Assembly: GCA_004380135.1 (NCBI GenBank)
Contig: QXCR01000003.1
Coordinates: 496,001-560,000, forward strand
Reading direction: 5' to 3'
DNA: 64,000 nucleotides
Source: Stemphylium vesicarium
Lineage: Eukaryota; Ascomycota; Dothideomycetes; Pleosporales; Pleosporaceae
Part shown: piece after piece, positions 1 through 11,639 of the stretch
How the letters are laid out: each line of letters opens with the position of its first letter
Numbering within the stretch: position 1 is the stretch's first letter
The notes under the pieces: generated by a model
What the model was told of the DNA's origin: nothing
Databases searched by the model: none
What the model saw: only the letters and a program-made list of their open reading frames with translations
Position numbers and translations under genes: made by a program

Positions 1-1097
1 TGTGAACGCCGTCTCTTGATTGTCGACCAAATTTTGCAATACATCTTTGCTGGGTATCCAGTCAGGATCCAGAGGGACGAGCCAGTTGTCTTCCTGACGA
101 GTGGCTTTATCCTGACACTTTGCACACCGACATGTGAAAAACCAGCGTGTTTGGAGGTCGTCTTGTCGTTTGTGATACGGATGAGTGGTGTCGATGTAGG
201 ATATGAATATTTCCTTGTCTTTCTTGATTGGTCGTAGAGTACGGATGCTGACCCGCGGTCCATCCATCATGATGTAGGCGTTCGGATCGCAGGAGTGATT
301 CAGGTGGCAGAGAGTGGGGTCTACCATGATTCCCAAAGGATCCAATGTGGGAGTGATTAGTGTCAGCGCGTTCGACATAACCTTGAGAATATTAGTAATG
401 TACTTGTAGAAGGTAGCCGTTATCAACTTACTCTGCCGTACATCGCAGCGACAAAGTCTTTATCGAACATGTTTTGTGACAACGAGAACTGACCGACGCC
501 CATGGACATCAATTCGATATTTTCGTACGTTCCATTTCGCTTGAAATCATCGATATGAGACGGCAGCTGGCAAAGTAACTCCCAGTCTGCGTCGGAAATG
601 AGACCATGCTTTCGTCTGGTAAGTAGTTCCATGCATGCCAGAAATGCCTTTGGAAGCCCTCTGCCGGCCATAGGCTTCAGGACCTTACACTCGTGCTTGT
701 GCCCGCGGTTCCATGCTTCTTTCTGGCAAGCCTAGGTAGGGTTAGTTCTATGACGAGATGAATACGGAGCGGCGATGCTTACCTTGCTACAATATCTGAA
801 TCTCTGACATGCGGCGCATTTACTCACTTCTGCTCCTTCCGGCACATATAGTCTTGTCCCTGCTGATGCACCCTCAGTCCAAAGGTAGCAGTTCGCACAT
901 GTATCGAGCAATCGCTCGGTCTCTAGAGAACCGACAAGCGGACGCTGGAACCTCGCAATCTCTTCACCGGCACCAAATCTCCTATTCGCAAAAACACCCC
1001 GACCAACGCTCTCCCCTTTGCTGTTTACGCAAACATTCGACTTCGAAATGTAGTGAGGTGCTGGTGTGGTTACCGAAATTTTCTGTTCATCTGACAT
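1..1097 (-). CDS. SET-MYND lysine methyltransferase (SMYD-like), 3' end cut by the window edge
   Basis: Three exons on the minus strand: 1097-783, 731-432 and 381-1, with introns 732-782 and 382-431 (GTAAGC...CTAG and GTAAGT...AAG). The start ATG is at 1097. The N-terminal SET half (GRGVFANRRFGAGEEI) is followed by a MYND zinc finger. That finger is built across intron 1, with CANC, CAAC, YCSKACQ and a final HKHEC. After a helical linker comes the SET core, with NHSCDPNAYI and FISYID, and then a post-SET Cys cluster (FTCRCAKC). This split-SET architecture is that of the SMYD family, which methylates lysines of histones and other proteins with S-adenosylmethionine. The C-terminal part lies outside the window. 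The specific substrate cannot be told from the sequence. Confidence 0.88.
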
Positions 1098-1751
1098 GAT
1101 CCAGATCCTTTGTAGCCCAATAAAGGCCGAAGGAGCGTGATCCGAGATTGATCGAGTTATTCAGTAAATGATGTGAGTCGTGCGAAGTCATGGTCTCTGT
1201 TTCGGAACAGCTTTCATCGGGCGAAAACATCGGGAGCTTCGCGGCACTAGGCCGATTTGGGAATAGACTAAGAAGGCCCACTTCCCCTCCCGACCGCGGA
1301 TTGTTAGCGCTTTCGACTACAGACTGCTGTCTGAACACATCTGTTTCCGCTCATCATTGCGACTTGCACTAATTTCCCTCTCGGGGTCATCATTACCACG
1401 ACCCTGCGTACACATCGGCCCATGATCAAGTCAGCGAGCCTTCTTCCGATTGATAGTTCTTGAACATGCGCGCTGTTCCTGGTTGAGTACGTAGGTAGGG
1501 TCTTATTGCCTGTAGCACTGACACATCAAAGACAGAAGAATGGTAGAGAATCACGGTTTGTAATGCCCCATCTGCATCACGCGCTTCGCGGGGAATCTAT
1601 GCGGGATAGTTGACAGCGGTACAAATATGCCTTGACTGCACAGGTGATAGTCTTTTGCAAGCATTTCTAAACAAGTCTTTCCTAGCACTACTTTTTTCAT
1701 CCGCCCACTCTCCGATTGAGCCTCCCGGTCAACATCCAAACATACCCAGTA
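1098..1751. other. intergenic, divergent promoter region
   Basis: This lies between the head-to-head starts at 1097 (-) and 1752 (+). Reading frames here of up to 83 codons show no domain or conserved motif. I see no repeat or RNA gene. Confidence 0.5.
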
Positions 1752-2288
1752 ATGCTTTCTTTCTGGCGCCACCATGGCGCGAATTACAACACGTCTTCTT
1801 TGACATCAGCCACACCATCGTTGAAGATCTCGAACTTCTACCACTCCCCACGCGATGGTACATCTGTCACGCTCCCGACCTACGAGGAAACCCAGCAATC
1901 TCCTCCAACATATCACCAAATATTCGCACACGATGTCGAAAACCACTACAAGCATCTTGATGCATATGGCCGGGAGCAGGCTCTTGTCCGAGATCTCGTG
2001 AAAGATTGGAACGACCGTCGTCTGCTCGCTATGTGGAAATGCCCCGAACGCCATCCCAGACGAGCTGTCATCATCGTACGAGTGATGCGTTTGGACCTTG
2101 GGGAGGATGAAACAGCCGCATTGGTTCAGAAAGCGCTTCGAAACCTCCGGAAGTACCCACGTCTTGATCGTCTTTCGACGATGCTGGGAGCTCTTCAGCG
2201 AGTCGGAAATGCTGATGCAGTTTTGGGCTTGGACGATCCCGAATATATTCTGAACTGGGCTCAGATAGCAGTCGCTGCGTCTAAGTGA
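1752..2288 (+). CDS. small hypothetical protein with PPxY/LPxY motifs
   Basis: A single open frame of 178 codons starting at ATG 1752. The frame is open further upstream, but only from a TTG, so the ATG is preferred. It follows a pyrimidine-rich leader. The N-terminal third is Ser/Thr-rich and low in complexity. Around residues 53-66 are LPTYEE and SPPTYHQ, which are LPxY/PPxY-type motifs of the kind bound by WW domains of Rsp5/Nedd4 ubiquitin ligases. The C-terminal half is a charged helical region (EQALVRDLVKDWNDRR and onward). I do not recognise the family. The absence of frameshifts and the even codon use favour a real gene, but it could be a spurious ORF. Confidence 0.45.
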   Translation: MLSFWRHHGANYNTSSLTSATPSLKISNFYHSPRDGTSVTLPTYEETQQSPPTYHQIFAHDVENHYKHLDAYGREQALVRDLVKDWNDRRLLAMWKCPERHPRRAVIIVRVMRLDLGEDETAALVQKALRNLRKYPRLDRLSTMLGALQRVGNADAVLGLDDPEYILNWAQIAVAASK

Positions 2289-3121
2289 GGGCGAGAGTCC
2301 TTATATACGCCACTGGAAGTGCAACGTCTGAGTAAGAGCACCGAGAAGATGTAGGATGGTTGGCATTGCTCCTCGCCTGGGATGGGTATTCGTGGTTCTG
2401 CCCTATACTGAGATTGGACGGTGTCAGATTTGTGGAATCTACATCAGCGTTTCGCTCGCGGAGCAAACACCTATGGAGCATCATCGTTTCTCACTCCTGC
2501 AATGATCGGATGTCGGTTGGAATTCCTCTGACACATTAACGCTAATGCAACTGCGACTTTTCTTGGTTACGGGATGTGTGGTATGCTTCCAGCCTTTTCA
2601 TGTTCAGCGGGCTGTGGATACCAGAGAAGAGATGATTTTGTTTCTGCCTGATCGTGACATCACTGTTTTGGTTGGTGCTGGTTGTGAACGGCGAACAGAC
2701 CAAGCCCGCGTCGCATCAGCATACCTATTGCCAGTTCGAGGCACATTGTTCCTGACCTCCTATCGCAGATACTTCACCCGACAATCATAACCTAAGTCAG
2801 GTTACCCTATGTCTATATTACGGCATTCCTAAACTTGCAGTCTGTGGTGTGCTTAGCGATAGGCGTGAACCCATCTTTTCAACGTGAAGGTGAGTGTGAG
2901 GCTCACCAACGCAACACAAGCTCTCACCGCGTAAACGCAACACTGAGGCTCCTGCCTACATTAGTTGGCCCTCGAGCTTTCCACTCCAGCCTCTCGACAC
3001 CACACTTCGCACTCCATTCTTTTGATACTCTTGTGCAATCAACACAGCACAACTTCGCTATCCCTTTCCAGCCTGCTTCAACAACTACACACCACTCAAT
3101 CTTACTCTCGTGTCCGCCACC
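2289..3121. other. intergenic
   Basis: An 81-codon frame at 2545-2790 starts at an ATG but has no recognisable feature. From about 2960 the sequence becomes rich in C and T, as expected for the promoter and 5' leader of the gene at 3148. Confidence 0.45.
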
Positions 3122-3151
3122 ATGCCGCCACAGACAATGGACAGACGATGA
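3122..3151 (+). promoter_or_regulatory. uORF overlapping the next start codon
   Basis: The ATG at 3122 sits in a near-perfect initiation context (GCCACCATG). It opens a nine-codon frame that ends in TGA at 3149-3151. That stop overlaps the ATG at 3148 as ATGA, so the downstream protein would need reinitiation or leaky scanning. A one-base sequence error is the alternative explanation. Confidence 0.5.
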
Positions 3152-3659
3152 TAGCCGCCGACTGCGTCTCCGTGCTCCTCATGGCATTCGGCGACACGAG
3201 CATCTCGAAGCAACAACTTGAGATGATGAGCGCTCTTGATGGCACTCGTACCGTCAGCAGCTTTGAGCACCAGTTCCGCAGCATCATTGCCAAGGCCAAG
3301 GAACTCAAGGCTCGCGTCGACAGTGGCGAGGCGTTCCAAGCTGTTCCACCATCCAGCAAGCGAGGTGAGTGCTTTCCATTGGATGTCGATGATGTCCCTC
3401 AACAATGTCCAATATTCGCCTTACTTATGATGCTAACATTGCTCATGCAGGCCCAAATACTCCAGCGAGCAACGGCAAAAAGCAAAAGACTATCCCCTCA
3501 GACTCTGATGCCGATTCAACTCCGTCCAAGAAGAGGGCTACACCAAAGGCACAGGCAAAGAAGCAAGAGAAGCCTGCCAAGAACATGGAAGAGGAGTTTC
3601 CAGACGATGCCGAGGAGTTTCTCAACGACGAAGCGAAGTGGGAGCAGGACTTCGCCTAG
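3148..3659 (+). CDS. small nuclear-type protein, Myb/winged-helix-like N-terminus and basic-acidic tail
   Basis: Two exons, 3148-3364 and 3451-3659, with an 86-nt intron (GTGAGT...TGCTAAC...CATGCAG). The product is 141 aa. Residues 1-60 form a compact helical domain containing LDGTRTVSSFEHQFRSIIAK, as in many small fungal chromatin-type proteins that start with a Myb/SANT-like fold. The second half is Lys/Ser/Pro-rich, with KKRATPKAQAKKQEK as a likely nuclear localisation signal. It ends in a very acidic tail (EEEFPDDAEEFLNDE). The function is unknown and DNA or chromatin binding is inferred. The start was chosen because no in-frame ATG or splice lies upstream; a stronger ATG at 3122 is out of frame. 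Confidence 0.72.
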
Positions 3660-5490
3660 AGACGATGGTATCATGACACTTATTATTTGAGGCTTTGGTA
3701 TGCGCCAGGCATGGTTGAGGCATGAGGGTTGAAATTCTTTTCGAGTAGTTCTGCATTAAAGGAATGAATCATGGCTTCGTGAGCGGAATGGGCACCGGGC
3801 TGATTCTGGAGTTCAAAAGGGCACTTCGGCCTTGTTTCTCTTGCGGGTATTGGAGCTAGCGACTAACTTCATTTGAAAAATGCATACTCCTACCCACGAA
3901 CAGTTACTGCTTACCATGTGATTGCGCGTACTCTTGTTACCGAGATTTCGCACAGGCGTAGTCGTCGGGATGCGGAACCGGTACGTTGGTGGTATGTGTC
4001 GATGCAGAACCTTCACAAAATGTAGGCGCGCCCGAGCCCACGACTACTTCCTGGCTGTGCAATTACTCCGCCAGCTGTTTCCTACGCACCATCTGAGACC
4101 AGTGTTGCGCGTACTTTTCTTGAAATTGCCTTGGCTGCCAACGCCAACCTTCTGCCATGAAGCTCCAAGTTTCCTTCTTTGTCGCTGCGGCACTTTTGAC
4201 GCAACCAGCGCGGATGCATTCGGATCTTTTTTTCTGCAGAGCTGTAAGAATGGAGTTTGAAACACTAAAAGGAACAGGCGCATATAGGGCCCACGCAGTC
4301 AGGCACAATCCAGGCATCCAGGCTTATGAGCAAGCAGATAAGTTTTTGCATGCTACGATAGCAGGGCACGCTCCACTTTGGTCATATTATCGCGCATCTT
4401 CTCGAAGTCCAGCCAGGCGCTCAGCTCACCAGCAATTTCCTTTCAGTGGAGCCCGACCTCGGGCCTTTGGGCAAAGAACATCGGCTCCGTGCCAACTACC
4501 GCAAGTCCAGCATCACCGGCGTCGCACCGACCACCAAGCCTTCGCCTTCTGAAAATGAGCTTCTCCCTGTCGGTTTCGCGTGACCATAACCGCTCGGGAG
4601 CGACGTCATCCATCCTCCAGAGCGACTCCAGCACCGCCGCTTTGATGCCCCGGCCCCTATCGATATAGCCGATAAGGGGCCGATCTGCGCCGTTCGCAGG
4701 CATGAGGCACTGGTGGAGCTTGTCAGATGCACTGTGCTAGGGTGGCCGTGGTTTCCGAGGCGGCAAGGAATGTCGGATTCCGGCGTGCGCACAACACCAC
4801 GACGATGGTCGCGAGCGCGCAACCCTCCCTACTGGCGCGCGTCGTCGCAAAGGTGTATTGTGCGCGAGAATGATCTGGACGCCTCCCTTGAAGCCCCGAG
4901 TATTAATAAACGGCACAATTGTGCGGTTACGCGACGGCACGAACAGCAGCACACACCCCTGAATTTCCCCACGTTATTGAGTGGCTTGTCACTATGCCAC
5001 CTGTAGCTAGCATCAAGGTACACTGGCTGTTGGTGTGCCCTCATGCGCCGGGATGCTACAAGGGGTTGAACCTAGTCAACGACTCGTCGGTGAAGGGCCC
5101 CAGCGCTAACAGCACGCTTGGTGCCTAGGCGAGATGCGTCGAGGCGTGTAGGAAGAGGAATAGGGGAAGCTCCTTGTTCACCGTCCATCTGAGCGATTGA
5201 CCGATTGGCCGCATGAGCTTCATCTCTTATTAGTTCAAGCTGGCTATGCCGCATTTGGACCCCAATCTTGCAGTCTCTGCCGCTGTTCTGGCGTCTTGAT
5301 CCGGTCCAAAGCTACTGTCAGCTCGTTTGCCTGTACTTTATTATACCTCAGCCTGCGCCTCCCAAAGTCTTTTTCTTCTTCACTCCAAGTCGCTCACTCG
5401 CTGTTCAAGTCATTCGTTCTCTACCACCATATATACCCACTACAACACCGTAATACCCTAATCTCCCCAACAACCAACACAACCGTCAAC
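3660..5490. other. intergenic, 1.8 kb
   Basis: Only short overlapping frames on both strands, none with a domain. Minus-strand frames at 4443-4822 are Arg-rich and overlap one another, so I do not call them. The last 250 bp are CT-rich and run into the start at 5491, as in a strongly expressed fungal promoter. Confidence 0.45.
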
Positions 5491-6232
5491 ATGCGCTTCT
5501 TCGAGACTATCCTTTCCGCCGCGGCCTTCGCTGCCTTTGCCGCTGCCCTCGAGATCAACGACTTCCCCGCTGATGGCGTTGTCGCTGGACAGACCTACAC
5601 TATCACCTACTCCCCTGCGGATGACACCCCCACCACCTTCATCCTCCGCCAGGGTACCTCCACCGACCTTGACACTGTCGGCACTCTTACCAGTATGTTG
5701 CTCGTTCATAGAGGATTGACATTCCAATACTGACTCATTCACAGCCTCTGCTACCGGTGGATCCTTTGAGTGGACCCCCAGCAAGGACCTCGAGAACGAG
5801 GCCGACTACGCTCTCCAGATCCAGCAGGGAGAGACCATCAACTATTCCGCTCAGTTCCCCCTCACCGGTGGCGCTGACGCTGAGGATGAGCCCGTCTCCT
5901 CTGCTATGTCTACCCCCATGGCCTCTGCCTCCAAGACTGCATCATCTGCCGGCTACCCTGCCTCTTCCGCCATGAGCATGAGCAGCGCCATGATGTCCAG
6001 CTCTATGTCCAGCGCCATGCCCAGCATGACCATGACCTCCGTCGGTTCCGCCTCTGCCTCAGTCAGCCCCTCTGCTGGCCTCAATTCCACCGTCACCTCT
6101 GCTACTCTCTCTGGCTCTGCTACCGGCACCGGCAGCATCCCCGAGGTCACCGCCAACAGCGGCAACTCGCTCATTGCCAGCCCTCTCGCTGCTATGTTCG
6201 GTGCCGCCGCTGCTTTCGCTTACCTCGCATAA
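5491..6232 (+). CDS. GPI-anchored Ser/Thr-rich cell-surface protein (Kre9/Knh1-type N-terminal domain)
   Basis: Two exons, 5491-5692 and 5745-6232, with a 52-nt intron (GTATGT...CACAG), giving 229 aa. A signal peptide (MRFFETILSAAAFAAFAAA) is followed by a roughly 95-residue beta-sandwich-like domain with VAGQTYTITYSP and GSFEWTPSKDLE. This matches the Ser-Thr-rich GPI-anchored membrane family found in fungal wall proteins. Next comes a Ser/Met/Ala-rich stalk of about 90 residues that is probably O-mannosylated. The C-terminus has a small-residue site (ANSGNS) and a hydrophobic tail (SPLAAMFGAAAAFAYLA) typical of a GPI-addition signal. It probably acts in or on the cell wall. The strong codon bias towards C-ending codons suggests high expression. 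Confidence 0.88.
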
Positions 6233-8459
6233 GCGCCTTCTTTCCTTCGCGTCTTATACTATGTTTATCCTTGTACGATATATTAGCATATGATACTGTG
6301 GGAAACCCCTCTACTACCTAATGGACAAAAATGAGTCACGCAAGCATCGACGCCCGTGACTTGGTGTGTCGAGGACGAACGCTATGCAAAGAGCTTGTAC
6401 AGCGGTAGCAGTAATGATAATATGGAATTTTATACCCAGCAATCTACATCTCCCTGTTGCAAATGTGGTGAATACGCTCGTACTCTTCCACTTCGACTGA
6501 TCATACGTTTCTACAGTGCCCCGGCTTAGAATGTCCTCAATCTGAGACAAGCCTCATCCCCCCTCGCCCTTCCATCTCATCCGTCTTTGCCGCAGAACAT
6601 CAATCACAGTGGCACAGACGTCGCAACCTGAAGCATCCGCGTGGTACCGCATCCGTCATGACTGTCAGAGCCGTGGTACAAATCTGTCACTGCGCATAGC
6701 ATCATGCGCCTGTTTGCTTCTCAAGAACGTCGCCTGCCAGCACAAAGCACTGGTATGCAGTAGTGAGCAGCAACAGAGTACCCTCGTGATCACTTTTGGT
6801 TTGTGCGCAACATGACGTCTAGCTCCCGCTGGCGACGCATCTGAAACAAGGGTAAATGGACTCATCACAGATTGGGCTATCATCCCTTCCCCTCGTCGTG
6901 GAACCGTGGTTGAGCGATATGCACAAGACCCACTGCGGGGTGCGCCATCAGTCCCTCCACAGACAGACAGGACCAACGGCGTCCAGCCATCAGTGAGAGA
7001 CGACTGTTTGCCCATCTGCAGGATCCCGCTGCGCATTGCCACACCGTATTCAGACCTCTTTTCTTTCCTCAGCTTCTCCCATTGTTCGTGAGTGTCGCAT
7101 TCGCCTCTTGGGCCTTCCATCTCGAGGGTCGTCGCGCAGCGCACAGCCTCAACTCGGGGTACACGCGCAGCGCACCACCATCGCCCGCCTGCCCGCGCCG
7201 CTACCTAGCCCAACGTCCACAGCCCGGCGCTGACTCAACAACGCGTGCATTGGCACCAGCCTCCCTCAAGCCTACCGCTCTTTTCTTCAATATAGGTGGC
7301 CCAGTCCTAAAGCAGACAAGGCGGCGGTGCCACGGCATTTGCAAGTGCATTTATCGCATACCCTGTACCAGTGTTTTTACATCACGCGGCATACAGATTA
7401 ACGGCTTCAACCTTTTTTTTTCGGAGTGGTCTTGCGCTAGAAAGTCAAGGGCTTCCGCCACTGTTCACTGGAGAGAGCTATTTGGCCTTCCTTGCATTAG
7501 CGCTGTGCGCGGCGCGTGAGAGGCAAGGCTGCTAGGTACTTGTAGTTGGATACTGGATAGTGCGCCGCTGCCGAGGCTGTAACGGTTGGTTAGAACGTCG
7601 AGGAGGCGTAGCGTGAAGCCGTCGGTGAAATCCGAAAAAACTTTTGGCTTAGCTGCGCATGTAGAAGGTTGGAAGAGAAGCGGGGCTGAGGTAGTTTGAT
7701 CGTGGCGAGCTGGGTAAGTTGGGTGTAGCTGAGCCTAGTCTTGGGTCGTCACGACGCTGAGTTTGTCGTCGTCGACGATCGGGCGCGGCTCCTCGATAGC
7801 CTTTCTTGACCGGCCTTGTTGATCTCTGCGCAGCTGGCTGGGATAGGACTTGATTTGATGTCTAGTGCTGAGCGGCGTGGTATGTGTCTTACTTCTGCCT
7901 GCGTCTATTGACAAGTCTACATTGACTTGGCTCACGGTACTTTCCAGTTAATCCTTGCTTGCATGGCGTGGCATTTTCTATCACGATCGATTTCACTCTA
8001 CTCTAGCGCAGCCTGGGTAGACGAAGACCACGCTTCGCTGCTTGTTTCTCCTAGTTGCATGCTGGAGCTGAAGCATTGGAGAATGGGGCGAGTTCAGCTT
8101 CGTCCCCACCCCACTCCCCCCGGATTCAGAATAGCAGACGGTGCTATCCGACTAGCTAACAATTTTCCCAGATGGCAAAACTCTTCAGAACCATCAAAAG
8201 TTTCCCAAGCAATGATCAGGCAGGTACGGAGTAGTTTGACTGGCGAGAAAGGCTCAGTATGAGGTAGGTTTGTGAAGCAGTTAGATAGTCTCTATTGAAC
8301 GACTTCCCTATCATCGACTCATGCATAGTCCAATCTTCGCAAAAGCGCCGAAAACTCCCTCAATACCTAGGTATTCATAGGTAATCTCCAACGCCAAACC
8401 AAACCATTGCCCAAGTCCAATATTACCGACACTGCCATCATCTTGCCCCCATCTCCCCT
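6233..8459. other. intergenic, 2.2 kb
   Basis: It carries the 3' ends of the two GPI-protein genes, which converge on it. The longest frames (minus 6665-7144, plus 7082-7519) are rich in Arg/Ser/Cys and lack any motif, so I treat them as chance. No RNA gene or transposon remnant is recognised. Confidence 0.45.
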
Positions 8460-9002
8460 TCACATAAACACCACACCCGCTGCCCCCGCAACCGCCCCCA
8501 CAAAGCCCATCTTCTTATACCCCCTGACCGGCACCGCTGCCGCCCCCGTAGCAACCGTAGCCCCCGGCGCACTCGTCTCAGTTCCAGTACTCTCAGCAGT
8601 TTCAGTTCCAGACTCTGTTCCCGTCGTACTACCCGTCACCGACTCCAGCTCCCCGCTTAAAGAAGAGACTGCACTCTGAATCCCACTTATCACGGTAACT
8701 CCGCTGGGCGTCATGGTGTCAACGGCTAGACTGGCGGCGCTGCTGTCTGATGTCGGCAGCGAAGTGGTGGGTGTGCTGACACCGCTGTTATCGACTGTGA
8801 ATGCGTCGCCCCATGTCGATGAACTTGAGGGTGTAGGTATAGCTGTAAGTGTAGGTATGGGCGCGGAGAGTAGGGCGTCGGTTGATGCGGAAGCTGAGGC
8901 TGAGGGTTCGACGACGAATGGTTCGCCCCAGGAAGATGTTTGGGCGGAGGAGATGCCGAGGAGGGAGAGGATAGTAGTTTTTCTGATTGAGGATCGTTTC
9001 AT
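8460..9002 (-). CDS. small Ser-rich secreted protein, probably GPI-anchored
   Basis: An intronless frame of 180 codons with its ATG at 9002. The signal peptide (KTTILSLLGISSAQ) is followed by two imperfect copies of a short module, SSWGEPFVVEPS and STWGDAFTVDNS. Then come about 90 residues of Ser/Thr/Gly (TGSTTGTESGTETAES) likely to carry O-glycans. The end (GYKKMGFVGAVAGAAGVVFM) is a hydrophobic tail fitting a GPI signal. The internal repeat suggests a short surface-exposed motif of unknown role. Its minus-strand orientation makes it convergent with the GPI protein at 5491, so the two are not an operon-like pair. Confidence 0.72.
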   Translation of the reverse strand: MKRSSIRKTTILSLLGISSAQTSSWGEPFVVEPSASASASTDALLSAPIPTLTAIPTPSSSSTWGDAFTVDNSGVSTPTTSLPTSDSSAASLAVDTMTPSGVTVISGIQSAVSSLSGELESVTGSTTGTESGTETAESTGTETSAPGATVATGAAAVPVRGYKKMGFVGAVAGAAGVVFM

Positions 9003-9798
9003 CTTGTTGTCTCTGCGAAAGGAGGTGTATCTTGAGGTGAATGTCTTGGTCTTTCAACTTCTCTTTCCAAGTCTTGCTCTCCAAGGCAATGGTAGGTCTT
9101 TCCGAGTCGTTTTTTCTTCTCGCGGTTACATCCAACGAACGTATGGGCGTACAATAAATCCAAAAATGTCCCCTTGTTTTCTAAAACTTCAAACTCAATA
9201 TTCTAATGTTTGGTCTTTCTAGTCATGCCGACCCGAAAATAAAAAAGATGCGACACACGTCCTTAACTAGGCCTTTTCACCCTCCCGCGATCCAGCCCCT
9301 GCATATCCAACCACCACCCCGAGCTCTCCATTCTCCGAGATCACCACTGCACATACGCAAGCCTGGCGTCCATCTTCCTCTGCAAACAGCCATGCGTGTC
9401 GCGTTCTTACGCGTGAAACGATCTAGTTCGTCAGCCACAGATGATCATGATTGGTGGACGCAGTAGTGTAGAGGCGTATGATTGGTCGCAATTGGCGAAA
9501 TCTCGGGTCTCCGCAATGGGATGACGGAACGGATGCCGAACACCGGGTTTCCCGTGATATGTCGGCACTGAAAAAGGGAAGTGTTTGGTAGGACACGCAA
9601 TACAAGCATGTACAATATGCAATGTTTGCTATTCTAAGGGTTTGGGGCGTGTGCGTGGAGAGGGAGCGTGGTCCGTATGGGCGTTGGCTACAATCGTCAA
9701 GCACCAAGTCTCACGGGTCGAACAGGGTCTGAAAAAACACATAAAGGGATTCAGTGCTTATATGGAATGGGGCATTGTAATTTTTACTTCTCATCAAA
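9003..9798. other. intergenic
   Basis: This is the promoter side of the gene at 9002 and the 3' side of the gene ending at 9799. No supported feature. Confidence 0.45.
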
Positions 9799-11124
9799 TT
9801 ACCAATTTACCAGGTCCTGCACCTTGACAGGCATACCAGATTCCATGGAGCGATTCGCACCCACACCTACCAGCACAGCGTTCCCTCCATCTCGGATATA
9901 AGCCGCGCGTTTGAAGTTGTCTTTTTCGTCGCCAATGAGTACATCGCGTAGTAAAAGGGGATCGCCTCCGCCGTGGCCGCCTTCCGATTTGACGACGTCG
10001 ACAACGTAAGGCTTGCCCCACAAGGGGTAGACGACAATGTTTGTCTTTTCCACGCCACCTTGGATGTAGCTGGCTTCGAGCTCGCCTAGTCCTTCGTTGG
10101 TGACAGTTTCACCACCTGCAGAGTATCCCCCCTCGACGACGTTGATCTCAATGCGGCCTTTGCTGCCGTTGAAGACGCAGCGGTAGCCTTCCCATGGCGC
10201 GTAGGCGTACGTGTTGTATGTCATGACGGCTTGGTTCTTGTACTTGATTATCATGGAAAGGTTGTCTTCGATGGTGATGCCATCGGCAAAGCAGTTTCGA
10301 TCCCGGATGTAGCCGTCCTCGTGCTCAGCTTCGAGGTACAACTTCTTCAGCTGAGCATTCTGATCGATGTGGATGGCAAATGGATCGTCTTTGGCAGCGT
10401 CGTTGTTGAGATAGCGCTCGCCCAGATTCTTCTCTCCACGTCGCTCCGCGTTCTCTTTGCCGTAGAAGCGCAGGCTACCCAGGCAGTAGACAGTATCCGG
10501 CTCGGTGTTGAGCCAGTAATGTACCAAGTCGAAGTGGTGGATCGACTTGTGCATCTGGATACCGCCGCTGGTATCCTTGTTTCGATGCCACCGGCGCATG
10601 AAGTCGGATCCGTGTGCGCAGTCTAGAATCCAGTCCATATGTACCGTGGAGATCTCGCCGATGACCCCAGAATCGATCAACTCACGCATCTTGGTGTGAT
10701 GCGGCGCGTATCGATAGTTGAAGAGGACGCGAACCTGCTTTCCTGTTCTCTTTTCGGCATCGACCATGGCCTGTAGCTTTTTCTCATCAATGGTCATGGG
10801 CTTCTCGGTAATGGCATCGCAGCCCAACTCCATGGCCCGAATGCAATAGACGTGGTGGAATGCATCAATGGTGGTGACGATGACGACATCTGCTTTTTGC
10901 TCTTTGACCATCTTGTCAAAGTCTTCTGCTTTGTATGTCTGTACACGCTCGCCACCAATCTCAGCAATTCGGTCGTTGGCGGCATTCATGCGAGTTTGGT
11001 TGGTGTCGCAGATGCCTACTAATGTGGCATTCGATTTGAAATCTTGGATGATGCTTTGGTAGTAGAAGGCTGAGCGTACGCCCATGCCAACAATGACATA
11101 ACGTTTGACCTGAGGGGAAGACAT
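9799..11124 (-). CDS. Gfo/Idh/MocA-family NAD(P)-dependent oxidoreductase
   Basis: An uninterrupted frame of 441 codons from ATG 11124. The N-terminal Rossmann fold opens with KRYVIVGMGVRSAFYYQSI, and a VGICDTN strand follows. The family signature appears as ITEKPMT, where the lysine of the EKP motif is the usual catalytic residue. The second half is the alpha/beta C-terminal domain with the conserved SGGIQMHKSIHHFDLVHYW helix. Members reduce or oxidise sugars, inositols, biliverdin or dihydrodiols. The substrate here is unknown, though the length and the GGGDPLLLRD segment resemble sugar dehydrogenases. It has no signal peptide, so it is likely cytosolic. It lies head-to-head with the regulator at 11640, which may control it. 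Confidence 0.9.
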   Translation of the reverse strand: MSSPQVKRYVIVGMGVRSAFYYQSIIQDFKSNATLVGICDTNQTRMNAANDRIAEIGGERVQTYKAEDFDKMVKEQKADVVIVTTIDAFHHVYCIRAMELGCDAITEKPMTIDEKKLQAMVDAEKRTGKQVRVLFNYRYAPHHTKMRELIDSGVIGEISTVHMDWILDCAHGSDFMRRWHRNKDTSGGIQMHKSIHHFDLVHYWLNTEPDTVYCLGSLRFYGKENAERRGEKNLGERYLNNDAAKDDPFAIHIDQNAQLKKLYLEAEHEDGYIRDRNCFADGITIEDNLSMIIKYKNQAVMTYNTYAYAPWEGYRCVFNGSKGRIEINVVEGGYSAGGETVTNEGLGELEASYIQGGVEKTNIVVYPLWGKPYVVDVVKSEGGHGGGDPLLLRDVLIGDEKDNFKRAAYIRDGGNAVLVGVGANRSMESGMPVKVQDLVNW

Positions 11125-11639
11125 TGTGAAGTAGGAGATGAGAGGATATCTGTAGAAGAGTGAGTGAAAAGCTGAGCGATGGGATGCTAGGGCTTATATA
11201 CCACTTGTACTCATGACCTGCAGCATCCGGGGCTGACCAACGCATACCCCAGCATCTTCGTAGCATCGAATCAAATGTCATCGTCGTAGACATCAAGGTC
11301 TTGTGTCAAATACAATTGCCCGTGAGGTTACAGATGCTTGAATGGACTATCGTGGGCAGTGGGGCGGGCCGGTCCAAAAGAGGTTAGCGGTCGGGTTCCC
11401 CGCGCCTTAACCCCAACTAGCACAGTGGGGAAGGCGGCATCGTTTTGTTTTGGGTCGGCACAGGATAGACTCTACAACAGCAGGAACCAACAGCGTCCGA
11501 ACATGTATGAAGCTCGCGCAAGCGCCAATACAGAGTTTGGAGACGATCGCTTGTCATCACCAAATGCGGACTGCTCCCGCACCCTGGACATCCTCGACCC
11601 TTCGGTAGTCTGTAGCGTTCCGATACGTTCTCAGTAGCC
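11125..11639. promoter_or_regulatory. divergent promoter between oxidoreductase and regulator
   Basis: A 515-bp shared intergenic region between two divergent starts. No single operator stands out by eye. Confidence 0.45.

Noticed and set aside
2545..2790. 81-codon frame from an ATG with a hydrophobic start
   Set aside because: The hydrophobic stretch is short and the rest has no feature; too weak to call.
4443..4822. Two overlapping minus-strand frames with protein-like patches (WRMDDVAPERLW)
   Set aside because: They overlap in different frames, have no domain or clear splice pattern, and could equally be chance.
6665..7519. Frames of 145-159 codons on both strands
   Set aside because: Composition is unbiased towards protein, with Cys/Arg/Ser-rich content and no recognised family.
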